Of a stretch of DNA of 56,207 bases, positions 1 through 8,658 are shown piece by piece (positions within the stretch are counted from its first letter, which is position 1; every line of letters starts with the position of its first letter). This DNA is from Bacillus sp. CECT 9360 (GTDB taxonomy: Bacteria; Bacillota; Bacilli; Bacillales; DSM-1321). The stretch is from NCBI RefSeq assembly GCF_918741275.1, contig NZ_CAKKNA010000021.1, forward strand, positions 1-56,207, read 5' to 3'. Under the pieces are notes generated by a model that had not been told where the DNA came from, did not search any database, and was given only the letters and a program-made list of their open reading frames with translations. Position numbers and translations under genes: made by a program.

Positions 1-127
1 TTAAGCTCGAGCGCCGATGGTAGTTGGGGTGAGTCAAGGACCTTCTGCTAAACCCGCCACATCCATGTGGCAACGCAGAAGTCAGCACATCCTGTGCAAG
101 TCCTGTGAGAGTAGGACGTCGCCAAGC
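1..127 (+). rRNA. rrf: 5S rRNA, 3' part, with an internal extra segment (gene truncated by window start)
   Basis: Bases 1-29 and about 102-127 read as the 3' half of a Bacillus 5S rRNA (GCGCCGATGGTAGTTGGGG, then TGTGAGAGTAGGACGTCGCC). Between them, where a normal gene has only a short helix IV hairpin loop, lie about 72 extra bases (31-103). The extra segment can fold: AGGAC 37-41 with GTCCT 100-104, CTTCTGC 42-48 with GCAGAAG 75-81, GCCACAT 56-62 with ATGTGGC 65-71, and GCACA 85-89 with TGTGC 93-97. The TTAAGCTCGAGCGCC stretch is also about 2 nt shorter than the B. subtilis equivalent. The 5' half lies outside the window. It may be a functional 5S with an expansion or a dead copy. Confidence 0.85.
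31..103. repeat. Family B repeat fragment inside the 5S rRNA gene
   Basis: Bases 81-103 are identical over 23 nt to 13988-14010 in the large intergenic repeat before rnmV. The CGCCACATCCATGTGGC palindrome at 55-71 matches 13831-13847 with one change. It is therefore a member of the dispersed Family B seen elsewhere in the window, here placed in helix IV of 5S rRNA. Confidence 0.75.
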
Positions 128-132
128 AAGTG

Positions 133-163
133 AGAGACCAGCCGATTTGGCTGGTCTTTTTTC
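133..163 (+). terminator. Intrinsic terminator of the rRNA operon
   Basis: AGACCAGCC (135-143) and GGCTGGTCT (149-157) form a perfect 9-bp stem with a 5-nt loop, followed by a run of six T. It sits 8 nt past the 5S end. Confidence 0.93.
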
Positions 164-297
164 GTGTGAAAATGCGTTTCGTTTGAATGGACGATGTTTT
201 CGTGTAAATGCCCGGAAGTTTCGTTCAAATCACCAGGACTTTCGCTTAAATGGACGATAGTTTCGCTTGAATCCCCCTGAGTTTCGTTTGCAATCAC
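160..297. repeat. 21-bp imperfect tandem repeat, about 6-7 units
   Basis: Units begin with TTTCG and run about 21 bp: 177-196, 197-218, 219-239, 240-260, 261-281 and a partial unit at 282-297. A shorter degenerate unit lies at 160-176. Two units carry TGGACGATxG. On the minus strand the array stays open as an NET/SET-rich reading frame only because the period is a multiple of three. I see no gene in 163-466. Confidence 0.75.
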
Positions 298-466
298 AAA
301 ATACTTTTCTTGAATATTGATGAGCAACAAAAAACTTCGCAGCAGACATACACTGAAAGCCTCCATTCAACATACATTGTTATAGGCGATAACCATTCTC
401 TTAAACTATTCGGAAAACTGTATACAACATGGGTCTTTTGGAGAGAATGCAGGTATGGAGGTGGAG

Positions 467-673
467 ATGTTGAATTCAACAGCGGCCAAAAAGTTTGTTG
501 GAGAAACATGTGTAGTGTGTGAAGAAATTAAGTTGGCGGGGATACATCTTTATACGGCATTTATCTGTGAGGAATGTGAAAGAGACATCATTCATACGGA
601 TACAAATAATCCGCAATATAAGTATTATTTAAAACAGCTTAAAAAAGTGAATAACCCTGAAATATACTCATAA
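467..673 (+). CDS. csfB: Anti-sigma factor Gin (CsfB), inhibitor of sigma-G
   Basis: A 68-residue zinc-ribbon protein with C15-x2-C18 and C34-x2-C37, and the family segment GIHLYTAFICEEC. It ends in the conserved NPEIYS-like tail. Known role: binds and inhibits sigma-G (and late sigma-E) so that forespore genes are not switched on too early. It follows an rRNA operon, as in B. subtilis. I chose ATG 467 because GGAGGTG ends 3 nt before it and the length then matches the family. ATG 455 (72 aa) is possible, but its Shine-Dalgarno is weaker. Single-gene unit; xpaC and yaaN, which follow it in B. subtilis, are absent. Confidence 0.88.
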   Translation: MLNSTAAKKFVGETCVVCEEIKLAGIHLYTAFICEECERDIIHTDTNNPQYKYYLKQLKKVNNPEIYS

Positions 674-766
674 GTGTGTGAAAGAGGAGCTCTGCTTTCT
701 AAAGATAAAGACCCTTCCAGGTTTTATCTAAAGCATAGCTTTTTTTATTGCTGCCTCTTATTCACT

Positions 767-798
767 TGCATAAGCTCGCTCTCAGCGAGTTTTCTTTG
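767..798 (+). terminator. Terminator-like hairpin, degenerate Family A repeat
   Basis: CTCGCT (775-780), loop CTC, AGCGAG (784-789), then TTTTCTTT. TGCATAAG just upstream is the start motif of the Family A repeats at 15762, 24063 and 25283. It probably ends csfB transcription. Confidence 0.6.
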
Positions 799-896
799 TT
801 AATCATCAAAAATAACAACATTTTCTCGGAAATTTGAGTTTAGACGCTTTGGGTTTGGTAAAATGAAGGTAATTAATTTATTAGAGGAAGATCAAT

Positions 897-2345
897 ATGA
901 ATCAATCAAAAACACCGTTGTTTGATGCACTTTTACAGCACAAATCCAAAAAATCAATCTCCTATCACGTACCAGGGCATAAAGGGGGCCTTGTTTTTAC
1001 AGAAAAAGGACGCCATGAATATCAATCTATTCTATCTTTTGATGTAACAGAACTGAATGGTCTTGATGATTTGCATGCGCCTCAGGGAGCGATATTTGAG
1101 GCACAAAAGCTGCTTGCTGAGCTATATAAGGCGCAAGAGAGTTATTTTCTAGTCAATGGCTCAACGGTTGGAAACCTGGCGATGATTTTGGCAGCTTGCC
1201 GGGAGGGTGATACCGTTTTAGTGCAGCGTAATTGCCATAAATCGATACTGCACGGTTTAATGCTGGCCAATGTAAAGCCGGTATTCCTTTCACCTGTCTT
1301 AGACGGTGAGTGGGAAGTGGCTGGCGGTATAGACAGTTCTTTGATTGCAGAAGCATTGTCGAAGTATCCTGACACAAAAGCCATTATCCTGACTTATCCG
1401 AATTATTATGGATTAGGAAATGATATTTCAGCGATCACGGAAAAGGCCCACGAGAAAGGAATTCCTGTCCTTGTTGACGAAGCCCATGGTGCCCATTTTA
1501 TTTTGGGCAGTCCTTTTTTGACTTCTTCACTTGCTTCAGGAGCCGATATGGTGGTGCAGTCAGCCCATAAGACATTACCGGCAATGACGATGGGCTCGTA
1601 TCTACATGTCAACAGTGATTTGATAGATTCTGATAAAATCCACTTTTATTTGCAAATGCTGCAGTCAAGCAGTCCTTCTTATCCGATTATGGCTTCGCTC
1701 GATCTGGCCCGTTCATATCTTGCTTCCTTTACCGATAAAGACAAAAAGGCACTCGGTGAAAAAATGAAGGAATTTCGCCAACAGCTTGACCGTTTGCCGG
1801 GTATAAAGGTTTTACAAGCAGCTCAACGGGGCGGGGGGGACCCACTAAAGATAACAATCAGATCGAAGGAGGGCGCAACCGGTTTTCAATTACAGAAGGC
1901 GCTGGAAAAGAAGGATGTATTTACCGAGCTTGCGGACACACGAAATGTATTGCTCGTATTTCCGCTGCTAAAGGCCGAAATGGAATATCCTTTTTCTGAA
2001 ACGGTACAAAAGGTAAGTGAAGCAACAGCCGAACTAGGACCCCCCTCTCCATTTTCGCTAGACAAAGTGGAGGATGTATATGAGAAAGAAAACGCGATGG
2101 CGGAGCTTCAACTAAGTTATAAAGATATGGTAGATAAGCCAAAGCAGTTTGTAGCGCTAAAGGAAAGCAGCGGCAGGATAGCAGCAGAGATGATTATCCC
2201 TTACCCACCCGGAGTCCCACTAATTATGGCAGGAGAGCTAATGGATGATAAGAAAATAAACCAGCTTGAGGAGTTAAGCGCCAAGGGAACACGGTTTCAT
2301 GGCGGGAACGGGCTCGGGGCGGGGAGCATGTGGGTATTTGAATAA
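897..2345 (+). CDS. yaaO: Orn/Lys/Arg decarboxylase family protein, PLP-dependent (YaaO)
   Basis: 482 residues of fold-type I PLP enzyme: N-terminal SYHVPGHKGG, the active-site pair D194/H197 in DEAHGAH, and the Schiff-base lysine K225 in SAHKTLPAM. It ends with the family tail FHGGNGLGAGSMWVFE. The family acts on basic amino acids (lysine, arginine or ornithine) to give diamines or agmatine. It lacks the long N-terminal wing domain of the E. coli inducible enzymes, as the short Bacillus SpeA/YaaO class does. The actual substrate cannot be read from the sequence. ATG 897 has GAGGAAG upstream. It lies 66 bp before tmk. Confidence 0.88.
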   Translation: MNQSKTPLFDALLQHKSKKSISYHVPGHKGGLVFTEKGRHEYQSILSFDVTELNGLDDLHAPQGAIFEAQKLLAELYKAQESYFLVNGSTVGNLAMILAACREGDTVLVQRNCHKSILHGLMLANVKPVFLSPVLDGEWEVAGGIDSSLIAEALSKYPDTKAIILTYPNYYGLGNDISAITEKAHEKGIPVLVDEAHGAHFILGSPFLTSSLASGADMVVQSAHKTLPAMTMGSYLHVNSDLIDSDKIHFYLQMLQSSSPSYPIMASLDLARSYLASFTDKDKKALGEKMKEFRQQLDRLPGIKVLQAAQRGGGDPLKITIRSKEGATGFQLQKALEKKDVFTELADTRNVLLVFPLLKAEMEYPFSETVQKVSEATAELGPPSPFSLDKVEDVYEKENAMAELQLSYKDMVDKPKQFVALKESSGRIAAEMIIPYPPGVPLIMAGELMDDKKINQLEELSAKGTRFHGGNGLGAGSMWVFE

Positions 2346-2411
2346 CCCCTACCTGCGGCGAACTGAATGGTGTATACTTATCCGCATAGATAGAACGTGG
2401 AGGTTTAAGAC

Positions 2412-3047
2412 ATGAGTCGCGGATTGTTTATCACAATGGAAGGGCCTGAAGGGGCAGGCAAAACGACGATTTTGCAAATGCTTGGAGAGTCCCTCAAAGG
2501 TCTAGGATATAATATATTGCTCACGAGAGAACCAGGTGGTATCTCTATTTCGGAACAGATTAGAGAAGTCATTTTAAATAAAGAAAACACGAAAATGGAT
2601 GGACGAACGGAAGCGCTATTGTATGCAGCGGCAAGAAGGCAACATATGGTTGAAATCATTAACCCAGCGCTAGAAAGAGGGAAAATCGTTCTGTGTGACC
2701 GTTTTATCGATAGTTCACTGGCTTATCAAGGCTATGCCCGGGGATTAGGGATGGATGAAGTCTACGCTATAAACCAATTTGCCATTGGTGGAGTCATGCC
2801 GGATATTACTGTCTATTTCGATATTGATCCTATCCAAGGATTAAAAAGGATTAAAAAGAGTGACAACCGGGAAGTGAACCGCCTTGATTTAGAGGAATTA
2901 AACTTTCATGAAAAAGTGAGAGAAGGCTATTTGAAGGTTATTGATAAATGGAAGGAAAGATTCATTGTCATCGATGCCTCCCGAGAGCTGGAAGAGGTCT
3001 TGGAGGATGCTAAATCGAGGCTTTTGATAAAGTTAGAGAAATCTTAA
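2412..3047 (+). CDS. tmk: Thymidylate kinase
   Basis: Phosphorylates dTMP to dTDP for DNA synthesis. 211 residues with the P-loop GPEGAGKTT (11-19), the TREPGG segment, the [12 protein letters not shown] block that holds the dTMP site, and a C-terminal LID region. Length is typical. Start ATG follows GTGGAGG at about 10 nt. It begins the run tmk-darA-yaaR-holB-ricT-yabA, whose genes concern replication and nucleotide signalling. Confidence 0.97.
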   Translation: MSRGLFITMEGPEGAGKTTILQMLGESLKGLGYNILLTREPGGISISEQIREVILNKENTKMDGRTEALLYAAARRQHMVEIINPALERGKIVLCDRFIDSSLAYQGYARGLGMDEVYAINQFAIGGVMPDITVYFDIDPIQGLKRIKKSDNREVNRLDLEELNFHEKVREGYLKVIDKWKERFIVIDASRELEEVLEDAKSRLLIKLEKS

Positions 3048-3159
3048 GATTAACCACCTGTCGTCTCAATCCCTCCGGTTAATTATGACAAAATGCCTAT
3101 TTTGTAGTTTAAGGGTATATAATTGTTATAATAATGAAAAAGAATGAACACAATTTTAA

Positions 3160-3519
<360 letters not shown>

Positions 3520-3542
3520 GATTGAAAGTATGGTGGTACGTC

Positions 3543-3983
3543 ATGAAAATTAACCATGATCTTCATTTGAAAATGGACCAAATAAAGCAGGATGCAAAAC
3601 AGATTCAGGTGGGAGGCGGAAAATTCCAGCAGCTGGTGCAAAAACAGGACCAGAAAATGCAGATTGATACGTTAACCAGATTATTAGGCGATATCCAGGG
3701 TGCGGGAGAAAGACTTAGCAAATCCCGGACCTTTAAGGACTTAGCCAAATATAAATCACTGGTTAAACGCTTTATCCGCGAAGCCGTGGATTTTGGAATG
3801 GACCTGAAGCAATCACATAGCTGGAGTGAGTACGGACAAAGCAGACCGCTGAAAATCGTGGAAATCATTGACGAAAAACTTGTAGAACTGACAGAAGAAA
3901 TCATGGAAAAGGAAAGTAACTCCATTGATATTTTAGGAAAGATCGGTGAAATTAAAGGACTTCTTATTAATTTATATACGTAA
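3543..3983 (+). CDS. yaaR: YaaR family protein (DUF327), unknown function
   Basis: 146 residues, largely helical, charged and without membrane segments or signal peptide. Recognised by order (darA-yaaR-holB) and by the segment LGDIQGAGERLSKSRTFKDL. No function is established. ATG 3543 is preferred (GGTGG 6 nt upstream, MKIN start as in the family). A TTG at 3522 in the same frame would add seven residues but has no ribosome site. Confidence 0.85.
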   Translation: MKINHDLHLKMDQIKQDAKQIQVGGGKFQQLVQKQDQKMQIDTLTRLLGDIQGAGERLSKSRTFKDLAKYKSLVKRFIREAVDFGMDLKQSHSWSEYGQSRPLKIVEIIDEKLVELTEEIMEKESNSIDILGKIGEIKGLLINLYT

Positions 3984-3994
3984 GGCAGTTGATT

Positions 3995-5005
3995 GTGTTG
4001 ACGAAAACATGGAAAGAATTAAACGAAACACAGCCTGAAGTCATGACGATGCTAAAAAACAGCATTACAAAAGAAAGGGTGGCCCATGCGTATATTTTTG
4101 AAGGGGAAAAAGGGACAGGCAAGAAAGAAACAAGTCTTGCATATGCCAAAAGCTTGTTATGCGTGCACCCTTTAGACGGTTATCAGCCTTGTGAAGAATG
4201 CAGTAATTGTAAGCGAATTACGAGCGGAAACCACCCTGACGTCCATATTGTGGAACCTGAAGGACTATCGATAAAAAAAGAACAAATCAAAAGCCTCCAA
4301 GAAGAATTCTCAAAAAAGAGTGTAGAATCCAATCGAAAAATCTATTCAATCGTTCATGCAGATAAAATGTCAGTCCAAGCTGCAAACAGTTTGCTGAAAT
4401 TTTTAGAAGAACCGCAGTCAGATACGATTGCGATATTAATAACCGAACAAATTCAACGCATGCTGCCCACGATCCTATCAAGATGCCAAATATTACCGTT
4501 TAGACCGCTGAGTCCCGAAAATATAAAGAAAAAGTTAATAGAACATGGTGTTGATGGCCAAACAGCCGCTGTCATTTCCCGGCTTACGCATAATTTTGAA
4601 GAAGGATTGCTGATAAGTACTGAGGAATGGTTTGCACAAGCTCAAAAAATAGTGTTAAAATTGTATGAAGTGCTAAAAGCAAATCCAATGAAGGCCCTTA
4701 TTTATCTTCAAGAGGAATGGTTTTTGCACTTTAAGGAAAAAGATCAGCTGGACAGAGGTCTAGACTTATTATTTCTAATTTATAAAGATTTACTATACAT
4801 TCAGTTGGACAAGCGGAATCAGGTCATATTTCAAAATAAACAGGGAGAATTTGAATCTCACGCTCTCCAGATTTCCCAGAGGCGCCTGGCAGACAAGATG
4901 GGCCATATTTTGGAAGCGAAGAGGAAGCTGATGTCCAATACAAATCCACAGTTGTTGATGGAACAGCTCGTGCTGAATTTGCAGGAGGGATCATCTTTTG
5001 TATGA
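3995..5005 (+). CDS. holB: DNA polymerase III delta' subunit
   Basis: Clamp-loader subunit of about 336 residues. It has an AAA+ core with a P-loop-like EGEKGTGKKE near residue 36, a zinc module of spaced cysteines (CEECSNC), and the sensor-like LLKFLEEP and LSRCQILPFRPL segments. The start is non-ATG: GTG 3995 lies 9 nt after AAGG and gives MLTKTWKEL. TTG 3989 is too close to the Shine-Dalgarno. The stop overlaps ricT by 8 nt, which suggests translational coupling. Confidence 0.93.
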   Translation: MLTKTWKELNETQPEVMTMLKNSITKERVAHAYIFEGEKGTGKKETSLAYAKSLLCVHPLDGYQPCEECSNCKRITSGNHPDVHIVEPEGLSIKKEQIKSLQEEFSKKSVESNRKIYSIVHADKMSVQAANSLLKFLEEPQSDTIAILITEQIQRMLPTILSRCQILPFRPLSPENIKKKLIEHGVDGQTAAVISRLTHNFEEGLLISTEEWFAQAQKIVLKLYEVLKANPMKALIYLQEEWFLHFKEKDQLDRGLDLLFLIYKDLLYIQLDKRNQVIFQNKQGEFESHALQISQRRLADKMGHILEAKRKLMSNTNPQLLMEQLVLNLQEGSSFV

Positions 5006-5828
5006 TGTTGTAGGCGTCCGTTTTAAAAAAGCGGGAAAAATATATTACTTTGACCCTGGCGATCTTGTGATTTCAAAAGATGAGTTCGTCATCGTCGAAA
5101 CGGTTCGCGGAGTAGAGTTCGGCAAGGCTGTAACGAGCCGGAAACAGGTAGATCAAAACGATGTTGTACTGCCCTTGAAGAAAGTGCTTCGGATCGCGGA
5201 TGCCAAAGATAGAATGATTGTCGAAGAAAATAAAACTGCTGCAGCTGAGGCATATGAAACTTGCGATAAAAAGGTCGAAGAACATCAGCTAGATATGAAG
5301 CTGGTTGATGTGGAATATACGTTTGACAGAAATAAAGTCGTTTTTTATTTTACAGCGGACGGGCGCGTGGATTTTCGTGATTTAGTTAAGGATCTTGCTG
5401 CCATTTTCCGTACCCGGATCGAATTGCGCCAGATCGGTGTCCGCGATGAGGCGAAAATGCTCGGAGGAATTGGGCCTTGCGGCAGAATGCTATGCTGCTC
5501 GACATTCCTTGGTGATTTTGAGCCCGTATCGATTAAAATGGCAAAAGATCAGAATTTATCGCTGAACCCTACGAAAATATCGGGATTATGCGGCCGATTA
5601 ATGTGCTGTTTAAAATATGAAAATGATGAGTACGAAAGCGCGAAGGAAATGCTTCCTGACTTAGGAGAAATGATAGATACCCCTAACGGAAAAGGCAAGG
5701 TAGTAGGGCTTAATATTCTAGAACGAGTACTTCAGGTGGAATTAACCGATCAAGAAAGAGTATTAGAGTATACTTTAGATGAAATTCTAAAAGAGGGAGC
5801 CGTTTCTATTCAAGCCACAGATTATTAA
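4998..5828 (+). CDS. ricT: PSP1-domain protein RicT (YaaT), RicAFT complex
   Basis: 276 residues with the PSP1 fold and a conserved cysteine cluster ([18 protein letters not shown]). Known: with RicA and RicF it forms an iron-sulphur complex that helps RNase Y mature operon transcripts and that affects sporulation, competence and biofilm decisions. The start is TTG 4998, 8 nt after GGAGGG; the next codons [17 protein letters not shown] match the family N-terminus. It overlaps the end of holB. Confidence 0.94.
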   Translation: MYDVVGVRFKKAGKIYYFDPGDLVISKDEFVIVETVRGVEFGKAVTSRKQVDQNDVVLPLKKVLRIADAKDRMIVEENKTAAAEAYETCDKKVEEHQLDMKLVDVEYTFDRNKVVFYFTADGRVDFRDLVKDLAAIFRTRIELRQIGVRDEAKMLGGIGPCGRMLCCSTFLGDFEPVSIKMAKDQNLSLNPTKISGLCGRLMCCLKYENDEYESAKEMLPDLGEMIDTPNGKGKVVGLNILERVLQVELTDQERVLEYTLDEILKEGAVSIQATDY

Positions 5829-5842
5829 GGTGGTGGGAGAGC

Positions 5843-6199
5843 GTGGACAAGAAAGAAATTTTTGATTCGGTTACTAGCATGGAAACCCAAATTGGCAATT
5901 TCACTACCCAACTTGGAGAATTAAAGCAGTCTTTGGAGGAGATCCTGGAAGAAAATCATTCGCTAAAGCTTGAAAATGAGCATCTGCGAAAAAGGTTGAA
6001 CCATGTTGAGAACAAAGGCTACTCAAAAACAAGTTCAAAGAAATCAAAGAACCGGCAACCCTCCAATGATATCGGGGAAGGCTATGATAATTTGGCCCGC
6101 CTGTATCAGGAAGGTTTCCATATTTGCAATCTTCATTTTGGGAGTCTTAGAAAAGAAGGCGATTGCCTGTTCTGTCTATCATTTTTAAATAAAAAATAA
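5843..6199 (+). CDS. yabA: Initiation control protein YabA
   Basis: 118 residues: an N-terminal leucine-zipper-like coiled coil (about 1-55, with [15 protein letters not shown]), a linker, and a C-terminal zinc module (FHICNLHFG then CLFC). Known: a tetramer binding DnaA and the DnaN clamp to prevent over-initiation of replication. Start GTG 5843 follows AAGGTGGTGGGAGA. It sits 14 bp after ricT, in the same operon. Confidence 0.94.
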   Translation: MDKKEIFDSVTSMETQIGNFTTQLGELKQSLEEILEENHSLKLENEHLRKRLNHVENKGYSKTSSKKSKNRQPSNDIGEGYDNLARLYQEGFHICNLHFGSLRKEGDCLFCLSFLNKK

Positions 6200-6204
6200 A
6201 TTCA

Positions 6205-6315
6205 GGGGATGACTCGGAAGGGTTCTGACTCCTATACATGATATAGAATTTATATATTATGATAAGGAGTCAGACATCTTCACTTATGAGTCAGCCCTTT
6301 TTTAAAGGGTTATTG
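6205..6315. repeat. Imperfect inverted repeat, MITE-like, between yabA and trmN6
   Basis: TCTGACTCCT (6224-6233) and AGGAGTCAGA (6265-6274) are perfect 10-bp arms. Outer arms GACTC (6211-6215) and GAGTC (6288-6292) continue the symmetry. The right end has CCCTTTTTTAAAGGG. No open frame. It could act as a terminator or be a small mobile-element remnant. Confidence 0.6.
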
Positions 6316-6331
6316 CTAGAGGAGGATTAGC

Positions 6332-7075
6332 GTGCTTGAACTAAAGGGAGATGAACGCCTGGATTATTTGCTGGCGGAAAGGCTCCGCATTATCCAAAGT
6401 CCGTCGGTATTTTCGTTTTCATTGGATGCGGTATTGCTTTCAAAATTTGTACGAGTACCCATTCAAAAAGGCCATCTCATCGATTTATGTGCGGGGAATG
6501 GAGTCATCCCATTATTATTGAGTACCCGGACGAAAGGGAAGATCACCGGGGTTGAAATCCAGGAAAGGCTTTTTGAGATGGCCAAGCGCAGTGTGGAATT
6601 TAATCAGCTTTCTGAACAGATTAACATGGTTCACGGCGATATAAAGGATCTCCCAACCGAAATTGGGTATAGCAAATTTGATGTCGTGACATGCAATCCT
6701 CCCTATTTTTCGACACCTTCAGATGAGGAAATTAATCAAAATGAACATTATGCGATTGCGAGACACGAAATTCTTTGTACGCTTGAAGATGTCGTTCGCG
6801 TGAGCAGCCAATTATTGCGTCAGGGCGGAAAGGCTGCTTTTGTACATAGACCCGGGCGATTGATGGATATTTTAAGTTTGATGAGAGAATACCGATTGGA
6901 GCCGAAACGTCTGCAATTTGTTTATCCAAAAGAGGGAAAAGAAGCGAATGCCATTCTGGTAGAGGGCATTAAAGATGGCAGCCCTGACTTAAAGATCCTG
7001 CCGCCGCTTGTTGTCTACAACGATAAACATGAATATAACCCGGAAATCAGAAGGATTTTATATGGAGAAGAATGA
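6332..7075 (+). CDS. trmN6: tRNA1(Val) (adenine(37)-N6)-methyltransferase
   Basis: 247 residues of SAM-dependent Rossmann methyltransferase: motif [16 protein letters not shown] near residue 50, and the N6-adenine catalytic motif CNPPYF near residue 120. The family methylates A37 of tRNA-Val. Start GTG 6332 follows GAGGAGG. It overlaps yazA by 14 nt. The Bacillus gene is also called yabB. Confidence 0.88.
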   Translation: MLELKGDERLDYLLAERLRIIQSPSVFSFSLDAVLLSKFVRVPIQKGHLIDLCAGNGVIPLLLSTRTKGKITGVEIQERLFEMAKRSVEFNQLSEQINMVHGDIKDLPTEIGYSKFDVVTCNPPYFSTPSDEEINQNEHYAIARHEILCTLEDVVRVSSQLLRQGGKAAFVHRPGRLMDILSLMREYRLEPKRLQFVYPKEGKEANAILVEGIKDGSPDLKILPPLVVYNDKHEYNPEIRRILYGEE

Positions 7076-7349
7076 GCATTTTTTTTATGTACTAAGATGC
7101 AAGGACGAAAGCCTGTACGCAGGTTATACAAATAATTTGGAAAAACGGATAAAGCAGCATAACGAGGGCAAAGGCGCCAAGTATACACGGGGGAGAGGAC
7201 CCGTCGAGCTTGTTTATCAAGATGGATTTAGAACAAAGACAGAGGCGATGCAGGCGGAATATAGATTTAAACAATTGGGAAAAAAAGAAAAAGAAAATTT
7301 CATTGAAAAGGAGGCGGATACATCAGATGTGGCAGCAGAAAAGCTTTGA
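7062..7349 (+). CDS. yazA: GIY-YIG domain protein YazA
   Basis: 95 residues, a single GIY-YIG nuclease-like domain: [17 protein letters not shown] at the start, then the catalytic-type arginine in [12 protein letters not shown]. Relatives are UvrC-type nuclease domains standing alone; the cellular role is unknown. ATG 7062 ([10 protein letters not shown]) has AGAAGGA upstream and overlaps trmN6 by 14 nt. Its own end overlaps rsmI by 23 nt, so the three genes are coupled. Confidence 0.9.
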   Translation: MEKNEHFFYVLRCKDESLYAGYTNNLEKRIKQHNEGKGAKYTRGRGPVELVYQDGFRTKTEAMQAEYRFKQLGKKEKENFIEKEADTSDVAAEKL

Positions 7350-8202
7350 AAACGAAGGCGAGAAGCCGGCCTTGTATTTAGTTCCTACACCGATCGGGAA
7401 TCTTGAGGATATGAGCTTTCGGGCAATAAGGATTTTAAAAGAGGCTGATGTGATTGCCGCGGAAGATACGCGGAATACGAAAAAGCTTTGCAATTATTTT
7501 GAAATCGAAACCCAAGTGATCAGCTATCATGAGCATAATAAGCAGTCGAGCGGAAAACTGATTGTGGATCGCCTTTTATCCGGACAGACGGTTGCTTTAG
7601 TCAGTGATGCGGGTATGCCGACGATTTCTGACCCAGGCTTTGAGCTCGTTAAGGAAGCATTAGCGGAAAAGATTGCAGTCATCCCTTTGCCGGGTGCCAA
7701 TGCGGCATTAACGGCACTTATTTCGTCAGGACTTTCTCCACAACCTTTTTATTTTTACGGTTTTCTTTCACGAAATACAAAAGAAAAGAAGCGGGAGCTT
7801 GAAACACTTAAACGAATCAATTCGACATGGATCCTATATGAATCTCCACATCGATTAAAAGAAACGTTAAAAGCGATGCTAGAGATTGTAGGAGACCGGC
7901 AAATCGTCTTGTGCAGAGAGCTAACTAAGAAGTTTGAGGAATTTATTCGCGGAACCATAACCGAAGTGATTAGTTGGGCATCTGAAACCGAAATTAGAGG
8001 CGAGTTTTGCCTTATTATAGAAGGATCGGAAATACGTGAAGAAATCCAAGAAGAAAACTGGTGGGATGATATGGAACTTGCTACCCATGTTGATCATTAT
8101 ATAGTTGAGCAAGACCTCAGTTCAAAAGAAGCGATTAAACAAGTCGCAAAAGATCGAGGCATCCAAAAAAGAGAGGTTTATCAGGCTTTTCATGTAAGAT
8201 AG
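7327..8202 (+). CDS. rsmI: 16S rRNA (cytidine(1402)-2'-O)-methyltransferase
   Basis: 291 residues of the tetrapyrrole-methylase fold: YLVPTPIGNLEDMSFRA at the start, VIAAEDTRNT, ISYHEHN, VSDAGMPTISDPG and PLPGANAALTAL, all RsmI signatures. It 2'-O-methylates C1402 in the decoding centre. ATG 7327 is set by AAGGAGG 12 nt upstream and gives the family length. Confidence 0.95.
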   Translation: MWQQKSFENEGEKPALYLVPTPIGNLEDMSFRAIRILKEADVIAAEDTRNTKKLCNYFEIETQVISYHEHNKQSSGKLIVDRLLSGQTVALVSDAGMPTISDPGFELVKEALAEKIAVIPLPGANAALTALISSGLSPQPFYFYGFLSRNTKEKKRELETLKRINSTWILYESPHRLKETLKAMLEIVGDRQIVLCRELTKKFEEFIRGTITEVISWASETEIRGEFCLIIEGSEIREEIQEENWWDDMELATHVDHYIVEQDLSSKEAIKQVAKDRGIQKREVYQAFHVR

Positions 8203-8257
8203 GTGGTCATGTCGGTACTAGTCATGAAAAAGGGCTATTCTTTCCCATTCAATCAAT

Positions 8258-8286
8258 TAAAAAAGGCTTCCAAAAAAGGAAGCCTT
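8258..8286 (-). terminator. Intrinsic terminator of abrB
   Basis: AAGGCTTCC (8263-8271), loop of six A, GGAAGCCTT (8278-8286). Read on the minus strand the stem is followed by TTTTTT, directly after the abrB stop codon. It can also block rsmI readthrough from the other side. Confidence 0.9.
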
Positions 8287-8291
8287 CCATA

Positions 8292-8576
8292 TTATTTAGC
8301 AGGTTGGAAATTATCTTGAATTTCTTTAAGAAGCTGCTCTGCTCCTTCACGGCTAAGGACTAGTTTTCCGCCAGCAAATGAAAAGTTATTATCAGATACT
8401 TCGCCAGTTACCTGGCAAATCATGTTTGGCTTGTATTTTTTCAAAATGATGCGCTCATCGTCAACATAAATTTCGAGAGCATCCTTTTCAGCAATACCCA
8501 ATGTGCGGCGTAATTCAATTGGAATGACCACACGTCCTAATTCATCAACCTTACGAACAATACCAGTAGATTTCAT
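8292..8576 (-). CDS. abrB: Transition state regulator AbrB
   Basis: 94 residues, the only convincing minus-strand gene in the window. The N-terminal DNA-binding swapped-hairpin domain reads MKSTGIVRKVDELGRVVIP, then a C-terminal multimerisation domain. Known: represses stationary-phase, biofilm and competence genes during growth and is itself repressed by Spo0A~P. The control region at 8625-8687 supports the same circuit here. Convergent with rsmI, divergent from metS. Confidence 0.97.
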   Translation of the reverse strand: MKSTGIVRKVDELGRVVIPIELRRTLGIAEKDALEIYVDDERIILKKYKPNMICQVTGEVSDNNFSFAGGKLVLSREGAEQLLKEIQDNFQPAK

Positions 8577-8624
8577 TTTTTAATTTCTCCTCTCAAATCT
8601 AGCACCCATATCTTTTTATCTTTT

Positions 8625-8643
8625 TTCGTCATTATTCGACAAA
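8625..8643 (-). promoter_or_regulatory. Spo0A operator (two abutting 0A boxes) of abrB
   Basis: On the minus strand it reads TTTGTCGAATAATGACGAA: a perfect 0A box TTTGTCGAA followed by AATGACGAA. This is the arrangement known at B. subtilis abrB, located about 10-28 nt downstream of the predicted start site. Confidence 0.85.
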
Positions 8644-8658
8644 TTTCTCCTAAAAACA

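Noticed and set aside
82..366. Minus-strand 94-residue frame with NET/SET repeats
   Set aside because: It covers the 5S end, the rRNA terminator and the 21-bp tandem repeat; the repetition is from the DNA period, and there is no ribosome site.
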